Notes under the pieces: model-generated
Told to the model about the DNA's origin: nothing
The model's input: only the letters and a program-made list of their open reading frames with translations
Database searches by the model: none
Shown here: one piece after another, positions 21,599-30,820 of the stretch
Layout: every line of letters begins with the position of its first letter
Position numbering within the stretch: the stretch's first letter is position 1
Made by a program: the position numbers and the translations under genes
Assembly (NCBI GenBank): GCA_009829735.1
Contig: CM020620.1
Location: forward strand, 21,364,020-21,428,019
Reading direction: 5' to 3'
DNA from: Pyropia yezoensis
Lineage: Eukaryota > Rhodophyta > Bangiophyceae > Bangiales > Bangiaceae
DNA length: 64,000 nt

Positions 21599-22579
21599 CG
21601 CGCTTGCTGGGGGGGATGGCAGGGAGGGGGGGGGGAGGTGGGGCAGCGGCGGCGGAGAGACTTGGCGGGGCGGGGACTGTCGGACCCCGCCCTTTGCGTC
21701 GCTCGAGGCCGTGTTCAGTATGTGGGCGTTGGGGGCGTGCGGATGGGGCGTCGGGGAGCGTCGGGGGGCGCCGGCCTGTTTTTCGCGTTTGGTTGTCGAC
21801 CCCACCATCCTCCGTTGGCCAAGCTGACCACGGGGGGATGGGCGGGCGCGCGGCGGGCGACCGCGCCGTTGGCTACAGCCGGACGGCTGCCGCTCCGAGG
21901 TCTTGTTGGCTTTTTTTTCCGTGGGCCGTGCCCGGTCGTCCATGGGCGGCAGCGGGGTCGTCGGTTTTTTTTCGAGCCCGACAGACCCCCTGTCTCGCTG
22001 GCTGCGATGTGTGGGCTACCACGGCTGCCTGTTACACCACTCCTCCATGTTGAATCCCCCGTACGATTCGGTCTGTCGCGAGTGCTCCTGCCCTCGGGGG
22101 GGCGTGCCCGATATGAGGGAGTGTAAAGGGGTGGGAGGGATGGGACGGCGTCCTTCGTCGCGCGGGTCGATGAGCTCGGCATGCACGTGGAACCAAAAAA
22201 AGAAAAAGTGGGAGGAGACCCGCAACTCTAGAGGAAGTAGAGACTCATAGGACACCCGCAGCAGCGCCATCTATCCAAGCAGCAACACAATGTAGACCAC
22301 TGAGGCACAACAACAGCACCAACGCAACAGCCACAAGATACAACCAGGGGAATCATCGCAAGCTCAACACAACGAGGTGAGTTGGCTGTCCGATAGAAGT
22401 GGATTACATGGGCAAAGACCGAGCCACCCGCACACTCCCCTCCCCAAACCAGGCGCAAGGCGCAAGGGAAGAAGGGTTGTGGGCGGCGGCAAGGTGCACG
22501 TGTCAGCAGCGACTGTTCCCAGCCGAGGCGGGTGTGTGGTTTCAATCATCCAGGGTTCAGTGGAAGAAGAAGTCGTTTT

Positions 22580-22588
22580 GTATAAATA
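22580..22588 (+). promoter_or_regulatory. Possible TATA box
   Basis: TATAAATAC stands out in very GC-rich surroundings, 120 bases before the ATG at 22705. The A/T context is limited and no initiator can be recognised, so the assignment is tentative. Confidence 0.3.
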
Positions 22589-22704
22589 CAAAGCCCGCGA
22601 TCATCCTTCACGAAGAGGGGGGGGAAGGGGAGGGGGAGGGTGTCGCAACGCAACAGAAAAGAGGGGGGGGGAGGGAGGGGGGAGCAGGGGAGAGAGAGGA
22701 AGCG

Positions 22705-22920
22705 ATGGGCGTACCTGTTGACGTCGAAGTCACGCCAACGGCCGCCGACTGGACCATTCGCATCCGACAGGAGGTGGGGCGACATGCGCGCCTCGACCCG
22801 TCTCAATCCACATCAACGGGACCGTACAAGCTTCGCAGGAAGCAGTGCCGTGCGCGCCCACAACCTTCACAGCGCGTCGACGTCGTTGCCCTGCGCTGGA
22901 ACACGGCGTGGATGGTATAG
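22705..22920 (+). CDS. Possible small protein, unknown
   Basis: The 71-residue frame begins at GCGATGGGC and has balanced composition (Val, Asp, Thr, Ile, Arg), unlike the Gly/Pro/Arg shadows around it. A TATA-like word precedes it by about 120 bases. No domain, signal peptide or membrane helix is seen. The frame continues upstream to 22399 without a stop, so the true start is uncertain. It may be chance. Confidence 0.2.
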   Translation: MGVPVDVEVTPTAADWTIRIRQEVGRHARLDPSQSTSTGPYKLRRKQCRARPQPSQRVDVVALRWNTAWMV

Positions 22921-23222
22921 CTGCGGTGAAGACGAGCTGTTTTCGCCAAGTAGCGCAGGAGCCCGGGTCACAAGGGAGGTTTGATCTAGACGCTCTGGCC
23001 ATGTTCCGATTTGGTTCAACCGATCATCAATACAGCACACACGTGGCAAAGGCAACCTTGCGTACATTTCCACTTTCAGACAGAGCATATTGGACAAATC
23101 GAAAGTAGTGAAAATAAAATGAGCAATAATATATTTGTGGCCGGGCTCACGCTGTTCTTCGTTGACCGCTGTCTCACCCGACCCCTCACTACCCCCAGCT
23201 GCTCTGCCCAGCGCACTGCTCC

Positions 23223-24904
23223 TCATTCCCCTTGTGGTGCCTGTCGCCACTGCCGCCGGCGCTCTGCGTCTGCCACCACCCCTCGGCGGACCCCCTCGTA
23301 GACGGTGTACCACACCGCCGACGCGGCGGTCACACTGACCAGCCGCGGGGCGGTGCCCCGCCAGAGGGTGGCCACCCCCTCGGCCCGCGCAATCGCCACG
23401 GCGGCCGCCCACGGGGTGCGCCGCGCCGCCGCCCTCACCGCCGCCGACGCCGACGCGTCGACCGCGGCGGCGGTCATGGCGCGCGTCCGCACCACGTCGA
23501 GGGGCTCGGTGAGGACGCTGGTGATGGCGCCGGTGGCGGCGCCCACCACCGCGGCGGCGCCGCCACCCAGCCGCGGGGGTGGTGGGGGGGCGGGGGCGGC
23601 CTCCCCACCGCCGCTGCTCTCCCCCGCTCCAGGACCGGGGCTGGCCGCCCGCCGCCGGCGGTAGCGCCCAACCGCGGCGGTCAGGGCGTCTAGGCACGTC
23701 AGCTGCACCGCCGCGTAGGGCACATCGTACGCCACCGCCGCGGACCAGCCCGGGTAGAGGCGCGCCACGCGGGCGGCCACGAGCGCCGGCACCGCCACCG
23801 CTGCCGCCGCCGCGCGAGCCGGGCCCGCCGCGGCGGCGGCGGCAGAGGCGACAGAGGCGGCGGCAGGCGGCGGGGCGGCCAGCAGGGCGCGCGCGGCGGC
23901 GGCGAGGGACGGGTACGCCCCCGCCTGCACCCGCTTCTTGCACACGTCGAGGGGCACCCGCACCAGCGAAACGGCAACCCCCGCCGAGGCGGCAGCGGTG
24001 GTGAGGCGGGCGCGCCGGTTGGGGATGTGTGGCTGACATGAGGCGGGGGGGGGGAGGGGGGGGGGGCACGGGGTGGGGACGCGCAAGGGGTAAGGCGGGA
24101 GGTGGACAACAGTGAGGGAGGGGGGGACGACGAAGCACGCACACCAGGGGCCGGGCCGTCAGTCCATGGACGTAACCCACCGCTGCAGCCGGGTCACAGG
24201 CCCCTCGGTGTGCGGCCCGCCACTCGTAGCACGCCGTCAGCGCCTGCGGCCTCGCCGCAAGCAGACCGTCCTCCCCTCGACTCTCCCTCCAGTCGCACTT
24301 CTCAAAGCTGCTGCCCCCACCCCACGCCTCCCCCCCACCCACAGCCCGCTTCTGCCCCTGCACACGCACCTTGAGCGCCTCCCCAACCCCTACATAGACG
24401 GGCATGTACACCCACGCGTGCGGCAGCACGCCCACCACCGCCGCGGGCAGCCCGCCATACAGCCGCCGCGCCACACCCACGACGCCACCACCCCCTTGCG
24501 CAACCGCCCGCACCGCCACACGTAACGCCGAGGCGGCGGGCGCCGCCGCCGCCGCCGCCGCGCTGCCCGCCGCGCCGCCCGCCGCGCCGCCCGCGGCGCC
24601 GCCCGCGGCGCGGGCAGCCGCTGCTGCCGCCGCCCCACCGGCTGCCGGCACAGCCACCCGCCCCACACTAGCCGCCCCTGCCGCCTCCCCTGCCGCCCCC
24701 ACCGCCCCCGCCGCCCCTGCCGCGCCCGCCAACCCCGTGCCCCCCCCAGCCACGGACGCGGCCGCCCGTGCCACCCGCACCGTCTGCACCCGCACCTTGA
24801 GGCTGTCGAGCGGGTAGAGGAGGAGCTTGGTCGCCACCCCCGCCGCCGTTGCCGCCGCCCGAACGCCGGTGGAGGGAGGGACGGGGGGAGAGGCGAAGGG
24901 GGGG

Positions 24905-24938
<34 letters not shown>

Positions 24939-25071
24939 ACGTGGGGGGGGGCGCTTGCCGCGGCGACGAGCGGCCGCCGCCCACAGGACCCGCGGCGGAG
25001 GGGCGGCGGGGCGGCCCAGAGGAGCGGCCGGCCGGGCCGCACCCGCTGCGTCCACAGATGGCGGCAGCCAT
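23223..25071 (-). CDS. Mitochondrial carrier family protein, two exons
   Basis: Exon 1 is 25071-24370 and exon 2 is 24032-23223. The intron at 24369-24033 (337 bp) has GTGCGT and TGTCAG ends and joins in phase 0, giving 503 residues. All three signature repeats are present: Pro87-x-Asp89-x-x-Lys92 followed by Val-Arg-Val-Gln, Pro261-x-Asp263-x-x-Lys266, and Pro411-x-Asp413-x-x-Arg416. Unspliced, the frame runs on without the second and third repeats, which supports the intron. The family moves metabolites across the inner mitochondrial or plastid membrane. The substrate cannot be fixed; S-adenosylmethionine-type carriers share this layout. It is about 200 residues longer than usual because of Ala/Gly-rich inserts between helices (about 105-185 and 285-315) and a 65-residue N-terminal extension. 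GTACTGTAC lies 140 bases upstream. Confidence 0.8.
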
Positions 25072-25210
25072 GGTGAGGAGCGCACAGGCGGAGGGGGGCG
25101 TAGGCGCCGATGGAGGGGAGACGGCGGGCGTCCCTCACGACGAGAAGACCCTCGAGCGTGGTGTGAGGAAACCCCAGCCATGCATTCCAATCTCAGACAG
25201 ATACATATAG

Positions 25211-25219
25211 GTACTGTAC
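25211..25219 (-). promoter_or_regulatory. GTACAGTAC palindrome upstream of carrier gene
   Basis: On the minus strand the word reads GTACAGTACCTA and begins 140 bases before the start codon at 25071. The identical 12-mer lies exactly 140 bases upstream of the dehydrogenase start at 54387. This spacing suggests a promoter element, but no such factor is known to me. Confidence 0.35.
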
Positions 25220-26096
25220 GAGGCATATCACATCAAATCACAGAAACTACACACATGACTAGTATTTACTGTAGAGTAGTGCCTCTCGTTGGACAGGCGA
25301 CCTTGAGCCGGCGGCAACTTGGTGCGCGGCCGTTTCGTGCCACGCACTGTCGGGCGGCCGCACCCCCTCATCATGATGACCATGCATGATGGGCTTCTTC
25401 ACGGGAAGTTGGGGATCCGACAACCGCCCCCTGCAGGCGGCAGCCACACCCCCTCTTCCGCCCCGCGGCGACGGCCGCGCCCCCCCCTCCCCCGGCCCTC
25501 ACTGCAGGCCCGGTCCGTCGCGTCCTTTGCCCCCCTCGTGTCTGTCGTTTTTGTTGCTGCTGCTGCTGCGGGTGCCGCTGTGCCCCCCGACGGCTGCCAT
25601 GGTGGTGAGGGGGGCACGCGGCCCCCCGCACCCACCGGCAGCGGCGGGGGGAGGCAAGCCCCCAGCGTCGGCGGGCGGGGTGCTCTGGGCGGTGCGTAGG
25701 CCGCGGCGGTGGCTAACGAGCGGTAGCGGCGGCGGAAGCGCGCCGCGGTGGCCGAGGCGGCGGCCGTAGCAAGCAGCTGCAGCGGCGGTCGCGGCAGCGG
25801 CGGCCGCTATAAGTGCGGCTTTCTTCCTCTCTCCCCCCCGTTCCTCCCGCCCTCCCGTGCTCCCTTTCTTCTTGCCTTTTTGGCCCTTTCCCCTCCCCGC
25901 CCTTACCCTCCTCGCCCTTTCCCTCCTCGTCTCTCTCCCTCTTCCCTGGTGGGTCTGCCCCGCGGCAGCGGTCGCCTCATCAAGCCCCACCTCTCCTACC
26001 CTGATGAGGCGCCGGTCTCGGATGCGGGCTGCCCATAGAGGTGCGGCGGCGCTGGGGGGGGGGAACGGTCCGGGCGTGAGTGGGGCGTCTGCCGCT
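25220..26096. other. Intergenic region, no supported gene
   Basis: Frames on both strands are Pro/Ala/Arg-rich. One plus-strand ATG at 25599 opens 56 residues with no family signature. The 25800-25960 part is a C/T-rich tract. Confidence 0.35.
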
Positions 26097-26474
26097 GTGG
26101 GGTGCGGTGCGGGTGTATGTGCTGGTTGTTTGGGGGGTGGGGGGGGGGGAGGGTCGGGTGTGCCGGGCACAACCACCCGGGACGGGGTGTGACAGTCGTG
26201 GCGATGGCACCCTGAGGCCGTCGCGAGCCGTCTCGCGAGCTGAACGCCCGCTGGGGTCGGCGGGCCGGGCCGCGGCACCGCGTCGAGTGCCGCCGCGGGG
26301 GACCTCATAAGCGGGGCTCCCCCGCCGTGACCGCCCCGCCCGTCTGGCACTGGCCATCGACCCTTTGCCGCACTGCACAGTTGCGGCCGCCCCGCCGCTC
26401 CCTGCCGGCCGTCCTCCTCCCTCCACTCCCTCCCCCCCCCCCTCCCCCCACTGGCCGGCGCCCAGGCGGTCGGC
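26097..26474 (+). repeat. Duplicated promoter/leader segment, copy 1
   Basis: 378 bases that recur at 28623-29000 with the same length and almost no differences; one is visible near the left end (GGTGCGGTG against GGTGCAGTG). The segment includes the C/T run and ends three bases before the start codon of the Cys-rich gene, so it is probably that gene's promoter plus leader. Confidence 0.9.
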
Positions 26475-26477
26475 GCT

Positions 26478-28004
26478 ATGGTCCGCCTCCTGGTCCTGGC
26501 GGCGGTTGCCGCGGTAACCGCGGTAACTGTGTTTGTGGCTGCGACTGCCCCCACTGCAGCGGCGACCACCTCCCCCGCGGGTGGTGCCACCGAGACGCTC
26601 CGCTGGGAGACGGGCCTCGAGGATCAGCGCCGCCCCGTCCTCCCACCGCTCACCTCTCGTCGACGCGCTACCATTGCGCACTGCCGCCCGTGCCGGGGTG
26701 GGGGCGCGTACGGTGCCTTTGGCACCTGCGCGGCGGGGTCCAAGTGCAGCAAGAACCCGGCCGCCCCGCGCGGTGCCACCCACACGTGCGCCAAGGAAGG
26801 TTGTGTCGGCGCCGTGTGCAAGACGGGGTGCTTTGTCTGCCGCCGGGGGTTGGTCTGTGCCGCCAACGGCCGGTGTGCAAAGCCCCAGTCGACGCCGCGA
26901 GTCATCACCGTCGGCCGGTGCGGGCGGTGCGGGGGCAGCCGCCAGTGTGCTGGCTCGACGGCTTGCCGGGGCGGCTTTTGCAAGTCGTATGGCTCGAAGG
27001 ACGCGCTGTGCTCGCCTGCGTGCGGGGGCTGCCGGCGGGGCCTCGAGTGTGCGTGTGGCGTCTGCGCGCCGACGCCGCCGCCGATGGCGACACCGACGCG
27101 GGTCATTGTTGTCGACCGGTGCGGGCGGTGCGGGGCTCTCCGCGAGTGTGCGGGCTCTGCGGTGTGCCGGGGCGGCTTTTGCAAGTCTGACGGCTCGACG
27201 GGCGACCGCTGCTCGTCTGCCTGCGGGGGCTGCGGGCGGGGCCTGAAGTGTGGCAAGGGCGTCTGTGCGCCGCCGCCGACGCCGGCGCCAGTCGACCGCT
27301 GCGGGCGGTGCGGCTACAACGGCAAGTGTGCGGGCCGTGCGACGTGCCAGGGCGGCTTTTGCAAGTCTGACGGCTCGACGGGCGACCGCTGCTCGTCTGC
27401 CTGCGGGGGCTGCGGGCGGGGCCTGAAGTGTGGCAAGGGCGTCTGTGCGCCGCCGCCGACGCCGGCGCCAGTCGACCGCTGCGGGCGGTGCGGCAACAAC
27501 GGCAAGTGTGCTGGCCGTGCGGCGTGCCAGGGCGGCTTTTGCAAGTCTGACGGCTCGACGGGCGACCGCTGCTCGTCTGCCTGCGGGGGCTGCGGGCGGG
27601 GTCTCGAGTGTGGGAGGGGCGTCTGTGCGCCGACGCCCTCGCCCTCGCCATCACCATCGCCATCGCCGACGCCAACGCCGTCGCCCACCCCAACGCCGAC
27701 GCCGACTCCCACTCCCACGCCGACGATGACTCCCTCGCCGACGCCGACGCCGACTCCCACGCCGACTCCCACACCAACTCCACCGGCGCCGACACCACGG
27801 GCAGCGCCCCCCGCCCGCCGGTGCGGCCGGTGCGGTGGCGCCGTTGGCTGCGTCGCGGGCGCCGCCTGCGTCGGCGGCACGTGCACGTCGGCGGGCCGGA
27901 CGGGCGACACGTGCTCCAAGGCGTGCGGTGCGTGCGCGGGGGGGCTCGAGTGCGGGGCGGAGGGCATCTGTGAGGCGTCGCTGGATGACTGGAACTATGA
28001 GTAG
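26478..28004 (+). CDS. Secreted Cys-rich repeat protein with Pro/Thr-rich hinge
   Basis: 508 residues. A clear signal peptide (hydrophobic residues 3-24, Ala-rich end) is followed by a first Cys-rich unit near residues 69-135. Repeats of about 60 residues then begin with Cys-Gly-Arg-Cys-Gly and contain Gly-Gly-Phe-Cys-Lys-Ser, Asp-x-Cys-Ser-x-Ala-Cys-Gly-Gly-Cys and Gly-Leu-x-Cys-Gly. Four repeats lie at about 147-385. After a hinge of alternating Pro with Ser or Thr (about 387-440) comes a fifth, diverged unit. The even Cys count suggests disulphide-bonded modules. The Pro/Thr hinge resembles algal cell-wall glycoproteins that are hydroxylated and O-glycosylated. An extracellular matrix or carbohydrate-binding role is inferred. 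Start GCTATGGTC after a C/T leader. Single exon. Confidence 0.7.
   Translation: MVRLLVLAAVAAVTAVTVFVAATAPTAAATTSPAGGATETLRWETGLEDQRRPVLPPLTSRRRATIAHCRPCRGGGAYGAFGTCAAGSKCSKNPAAPRGATHTCAKEGCVGAVCKTGCFVCRRGLVCAANGRCAKPQSTPRVITVGRCGRCGGSRQCAGSTACRGGFCKSYGSKDALCSPACGGCRRGLECACGVCAPTPPPMATPTRVIVVDRCGRCGALRECAGSAVCRGGFCKSDGSTGDRCSSACGGCGRGLKCGKGVCAPPPTPAPVDRCGRCGYNGKCAGRATCQGGFCKSDGSTGDRCSSACGGCGRGLKCGKGVCAPPPTPAPVDRCGRCGNNGKCAGRAACQGGFCKSDGSTGDRCSSACGGCGRGLECGRGVCAPTPSPSPSPSPSPTPTPSPTPTPTPTPTPTPTMTPSPTPTPTPTPTPTPTPPAPTPRAAPPARRCGRCGGAVGCVAGAACVGGTCTSAGRTGDTCSKACGACAGGLECGAEGICEASLDDWNYE
27117..27656 (+). repeat. 180-bp coding tandem repeat, three near-identical units
   Basis: Units start near 27117, 27297 and 27477 and correspond to one Cys-rich module each. 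Units two and three differ by only a few bases over 180, including wobble positions, which points to recent unequal exchange or gene conversion rather than old duplication under selection. Confidence 0.8.
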
Positions 28005-28363
28005 GTTTCCACTGGTGGGGAGGATTGGCGGGGCGGAGAAGGGGGAGGGGGGGTGGGTGGGAGAGCGCTGCGCGACGCACTCGGTGGCGGCGGCGGCGCC
28101 CCTACCGGCGGTGGTGCCCTTTCCGTGAGGGCGGCCGCTCTGGACGCCCCGTCGCGCGGTCAGCGCGGAAGGCATTCCCGCCCTCCCTTCCTGCAGCCGC
28201 CGGTCGGGTCTGCAGCCGCCGGTCGGGGCATGGCGGCGTGCCCACGGAGGGGGGGGGCGTCGAGGGGTCCACGCATGACCCCCACTGGCCCGTCTGTACG
28301 TAGGTGCCTAAATTATGCGCTTCTTGACGACAGGGTAGTGCGTGGGAACGCACGGGGAGAAAG

Positions 28364-28575
28364 CCAGAGGTTATCACCGCCCCCCCCGCAGTTATCACCC
28401 CCCGCAGTTATCACCCCCCCCCCTCGCTCGCCAACCCAGCCAGAGGTTATCACCCCCCCCCCGCAGTTATCACCCCCCGCAGTTATTACCCCCCCCCCTC
28501 GCTCTCCAACCCAGCCAGAGGTTGTCACCGCCCCCCCCGCAGTTATCACCCCCCGCAGTTATCACCCCCCCCCCC
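28364..28575. repeat. Minisatellite, about 2.8 units of 75-76 bp
   Basis: Units begin with CCAGAGGTTATCACC at 28364, 28440 and 28515. Each contains two GCAGTTATCACCCCCC blocks, a C run and CTCGCT(C/G)(G/T)CCAACCCAG-type ends. It lies between the Cys-rich gene and the duplicated promoter copy, with the duplication starting about 50 bases after it. Confidence 0.8.
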
Positions 28576-28622
28576 CCACCCCGTCGCCGTCACCGCCGGC
28601 ATCAGATGCATCCGGCTTGCTT

Positions 28623-29000
28623 GTGGGGTGCAGTGCGGGTGTATGTGCTGGTTGTTTGGGGGGTGGGGGGGGGGGAGGGTCGGGTGTGCCGGGCACAACC
28701 ACCCGGGACGGGGTGTGACAGTCGTGGCGATGGCACCCTGAGGCCGTCGCGAGCCGTCTCGCGAGCTGAACGCCCGCTGGGGTCGGCGGGCCGGGCCGCG
28801 GCACCGCGTCGAGTGCCGCCGCGGGGGACCTCATAAGCGGGGCTCCCCCGCCGTGACCGCCCCGCCCGTCTGGCACTGGCCATCGACCCTTTGCCGCACT
28901 GCACAGTTGCGGCCGCCCCGCCGCTCCCTGCCGGCCGTCCTCCTCCCTCCACTCCCTCCCCCCCCCCCTCCCCCCACTGGCCGGCGCCCAGGCGGTCGGC
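28623..29000 (+). repeat. Duplicated promoter/leader segment, copy 2
   Basis: Near-identical to 26097-26474 and in the same orientation. Homology stops two bases before an ATG at 29003 that opens an unrelated frame. The gene body was not copied. Confidence 0.9.
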
Positions 29001-29002
29001 AT

Positions 29003-29689
29003 ATGGCCCGTCGAGAGAGGTGCTGGGGGCGGGGCGAGGCGGCGGCCGCCGCGTCCTGGTCATTCGCGCTTCGCCACTGGGACAGGGGGGTGCGGCGCGC
29101 CCTCGACACCGCCCCTTTTTTGCCCCTCTTTCCCGTCCGCCGGAGCCCTGGAGAGGAGCGGGGGACGGCCGGGGGGATAGGGAGCACGCAGCACCCCCCC
29201 GGAACCGGGGAGGTCGCCACTGTCGATGGGACAGCAGGAGACACTGACCCGACGGCCGCCACTCCCGGGGGGCCCCCGCGACGTGCGGCGGCAGCGACAC
29301 ATCCGGTGCAGAGGGGGGGGGTACCAAAACGGGGAGCGCCATGGACCCCAACGCGGGTGCGCTTCCATGACGCCAACGCTGGTCGACCAGACCGCGCCCG
29401 ACAAGCTCCGGGTCTACAGCATTTAAAAAAAACAGAAGGAAGGCATCACCGCCCTGCCAGACGGCAGCGCGCCGTCACCCCCCCCCCCCCGCCCGCCCAA
29501 AACTGGACACCCGCAGTCCCGCTGCCGCCGCCGTGCACTGCGCGGCCGCCCCCCCTCCCCCCCCCCCCCCCCACCCCTCCCCCTACCTCACGCCGCGGGC
29601 ACGCCCACCAGCTCCGGGTGGTCGGCCATGTAGGCCTTAAGGGCGGCGGCCAGCCGGCGCACCCCCTCCCGCAGCGGGGCGGCGTCTAA
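29003..29689 (+). CDS. Hypothetical protein behind the copied promoter
   Basis: A 228-residue frame starting at ATATGGCCC, directly after the duplicated leader. The first 100 residues have mixed composition without any domain, signal peptide or membrane helix. The last 70 are Pro-rich and run antisense into the end of the aminotransferase gene, so the true end is doubtful. It may be a new transcript created by promoter duplication, or no gene at all. Confidence 0.25.
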   Translation: MARRERCWGRGEAAAAASWSFALRHWDRGVRRALDTAPFLPLFPVRRSPGEERGTAGGIGSTQHPPGTGEVATVDGTAGDTDPTAATPGGPPRRAAAATHPVQRGGVPKRGAPWTPTRVRFHDANAGRPDRARQAPGLQHLKKTEGRHHRPARRQRAVTPPPPPAQNWTPAVPLPPPCTARPPPLPPPPPTPPPTSRRGHAHQLRVVGHVGLKGGGQPAHPLPQRGGV

Positions 29690-30820
29690 AAACGCAAAGC
29701 ACACCCGCAGCGCGTGCGCGTACGCCTCCCCCCCCGGCGCGCCCGACGCAAAGTGGCGGCCCGCAAAAAAGACCACCCCCGCCGCCGGCGCGTACGCCCG
29801 CAGCACCTCCTCCGTGTCGACGCCCGAGGCGAGGCGGACAAAGACAAAGAACCCGCCCGACGGGCGGAGGTAGCGGAAGCAGGTGGCGCCGCCCAGGACG
29901 GGCGGCAGCTCCGCGTCGAGCGCGTCGCACAGCACCGTCGCCGACGCGGCGTAGGCGTCCCGGACGGCGACCACGTGGCGCTGGGCGGCGCCCGAGCGGA
30001 AGAGCTCCGCCACGACCGCCGACGTAAAGGGGTTGAGGCCGCCGCCGCTCTGGATGGCCCCCGCCCCCACCAGCCGGGCCACCTGCGCGGCGCCGGCCTC
30101 AACCCAGCCCAGCCGCAGGCCCGGGCCGAGGAGCTTGGAAAAGCTATTGATCGCAAACACCACCCGCCGGTCCGGGTCCGTGTCAAACTGGGCGAGGCTC
30201 GGCGGCGGCGCCCCCCCGTCGTACGTCAGCAGCTGGTACACCTCGTCGGCAACGATGAAAAAGCCGTACTGGCGGGCCAGCCCCACAAGCCGCCGCCGGC
30301 GGTCGTCGGTCATGGTGGCGCCCGTGGGGTTGGCGCCAATGGGCACCGTGTAGACCACCCGGGGGACCTCCCCCGCAGCGCACCGGGCGGCCACCGCCTC
30401 CACGTCCATCCCCGCCCCGTCCGTCGGCACGTCCACCACCCGCAGCCCACAGTCGCGGAAGGAGGGAAAGGCGAGAAAGTAGCCCGGCGAGTCGCAAAAG
30501 ACCGCGTCCCCGGGGGACGTGAAGAGGTGGAGGATGAGGTCCAGCGCCGGCCCCGAGCCGGTCGTGATTAGCACGTTTTCCGGCTGCAGCTCCTCCCCAC
30601 GGCCGACGGCGTCACGGAGCCAGGTGATGAGCAGGGCGGTGAGGTCCTCGCTGCCCTGCATGCGGCCGTACTGCAGCAGCGCCGTCGCCGCGCCGGGGCG
30701 GGCGGCGGCCGCCGCCGCCGCGGCGGCCATGGCGGGGAGCGGCAGCAGCGACGGGCGGGGGTGGCCCTTGCCAATGTTGATCGCCTCCTTGCCGTCCTTT
30801 GTGTCCCACAGGGACGCCAT
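29588..30820 (-). CDS. PLP-dependent aminotransferase, class I/II
   Basis: 410 residues from GCCATGGCG at 30820. The fold-type I motifs are all visible: Asn164-Pro-Thr-Gly, Asp192-Glu-Val-Tyr195 for the pyridine ring, Ser-Phe-Ser-Lys229 for the Schiff base, and Arg236-Leu-Gly-Trp with a phosphate-binding Arg. The N-terminal Asn-Ile-Gly-Lys-Gly-His-Pro element and the absence of an organelle peptide suggest a cytosolic enzyme close to the 2-aminoadipate / kynurenine / MocR-like aminotransferase group. Substrate is not determinable by eye. Length is normal for the family. Only a poly-Ala insert at about 31-40 is unusual. Reaction: reversible transfer of an amino group from an amino acid to a 2-oxoacid. 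Single exon. Confidence 0.85.
   Translation of the reverse strand: MASLWDTKDGKEAINIGKGHPRPSLLPLPAMAAAAAAAAARPGAATALLQYGRMQGSEDLTALLITWLRDAVGRGEELQPENVLITTGSGPALDLILHLFTSPGDAVFCDSPGYFLAFPSFRDCGLRVVDVPTDGAGMDVEAVAARCAAGEVPRVVYTVPIGANPTGATMTDDRRRRLVGLARQYGFFIVADEVYQLLTYDGGAPPPSLAQFDTDPDRRVVFAINSFSKLLGPGLRLGWVEAGAAQVARLVGAGAIQSGGGLNPFTSAVVAELFRSGAAQRHVVAVRDAYAASATVLCDALDAELPPVLGGATCFRYLRPSGGFFVFVRLASGVDTEEVLRAYAPAAGVVFFAGRHFASGAPGGEAYAHALRVCFAFLDAAPLREGVRRLAAALKAYMADHPELVGVPAA

Larger units (their letters stand above)
21599..23222. other. Intergenic region; possible short gene at 22705
   Basis: The 21600-22250 part has no recognisable gene. At 22260-22380 the plus strand is rich in CAACA and CAGCA triplets and ends in a donor-like GAGGTGAGT at 22373-22381, which could be an exon edge but cannot be linked to anything. 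The 23030-23130 part is AT-rich and holds AATAAAATG on the plus strand; the minus-strand carrier gene probably terminates in it. Confidence 0.35.
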
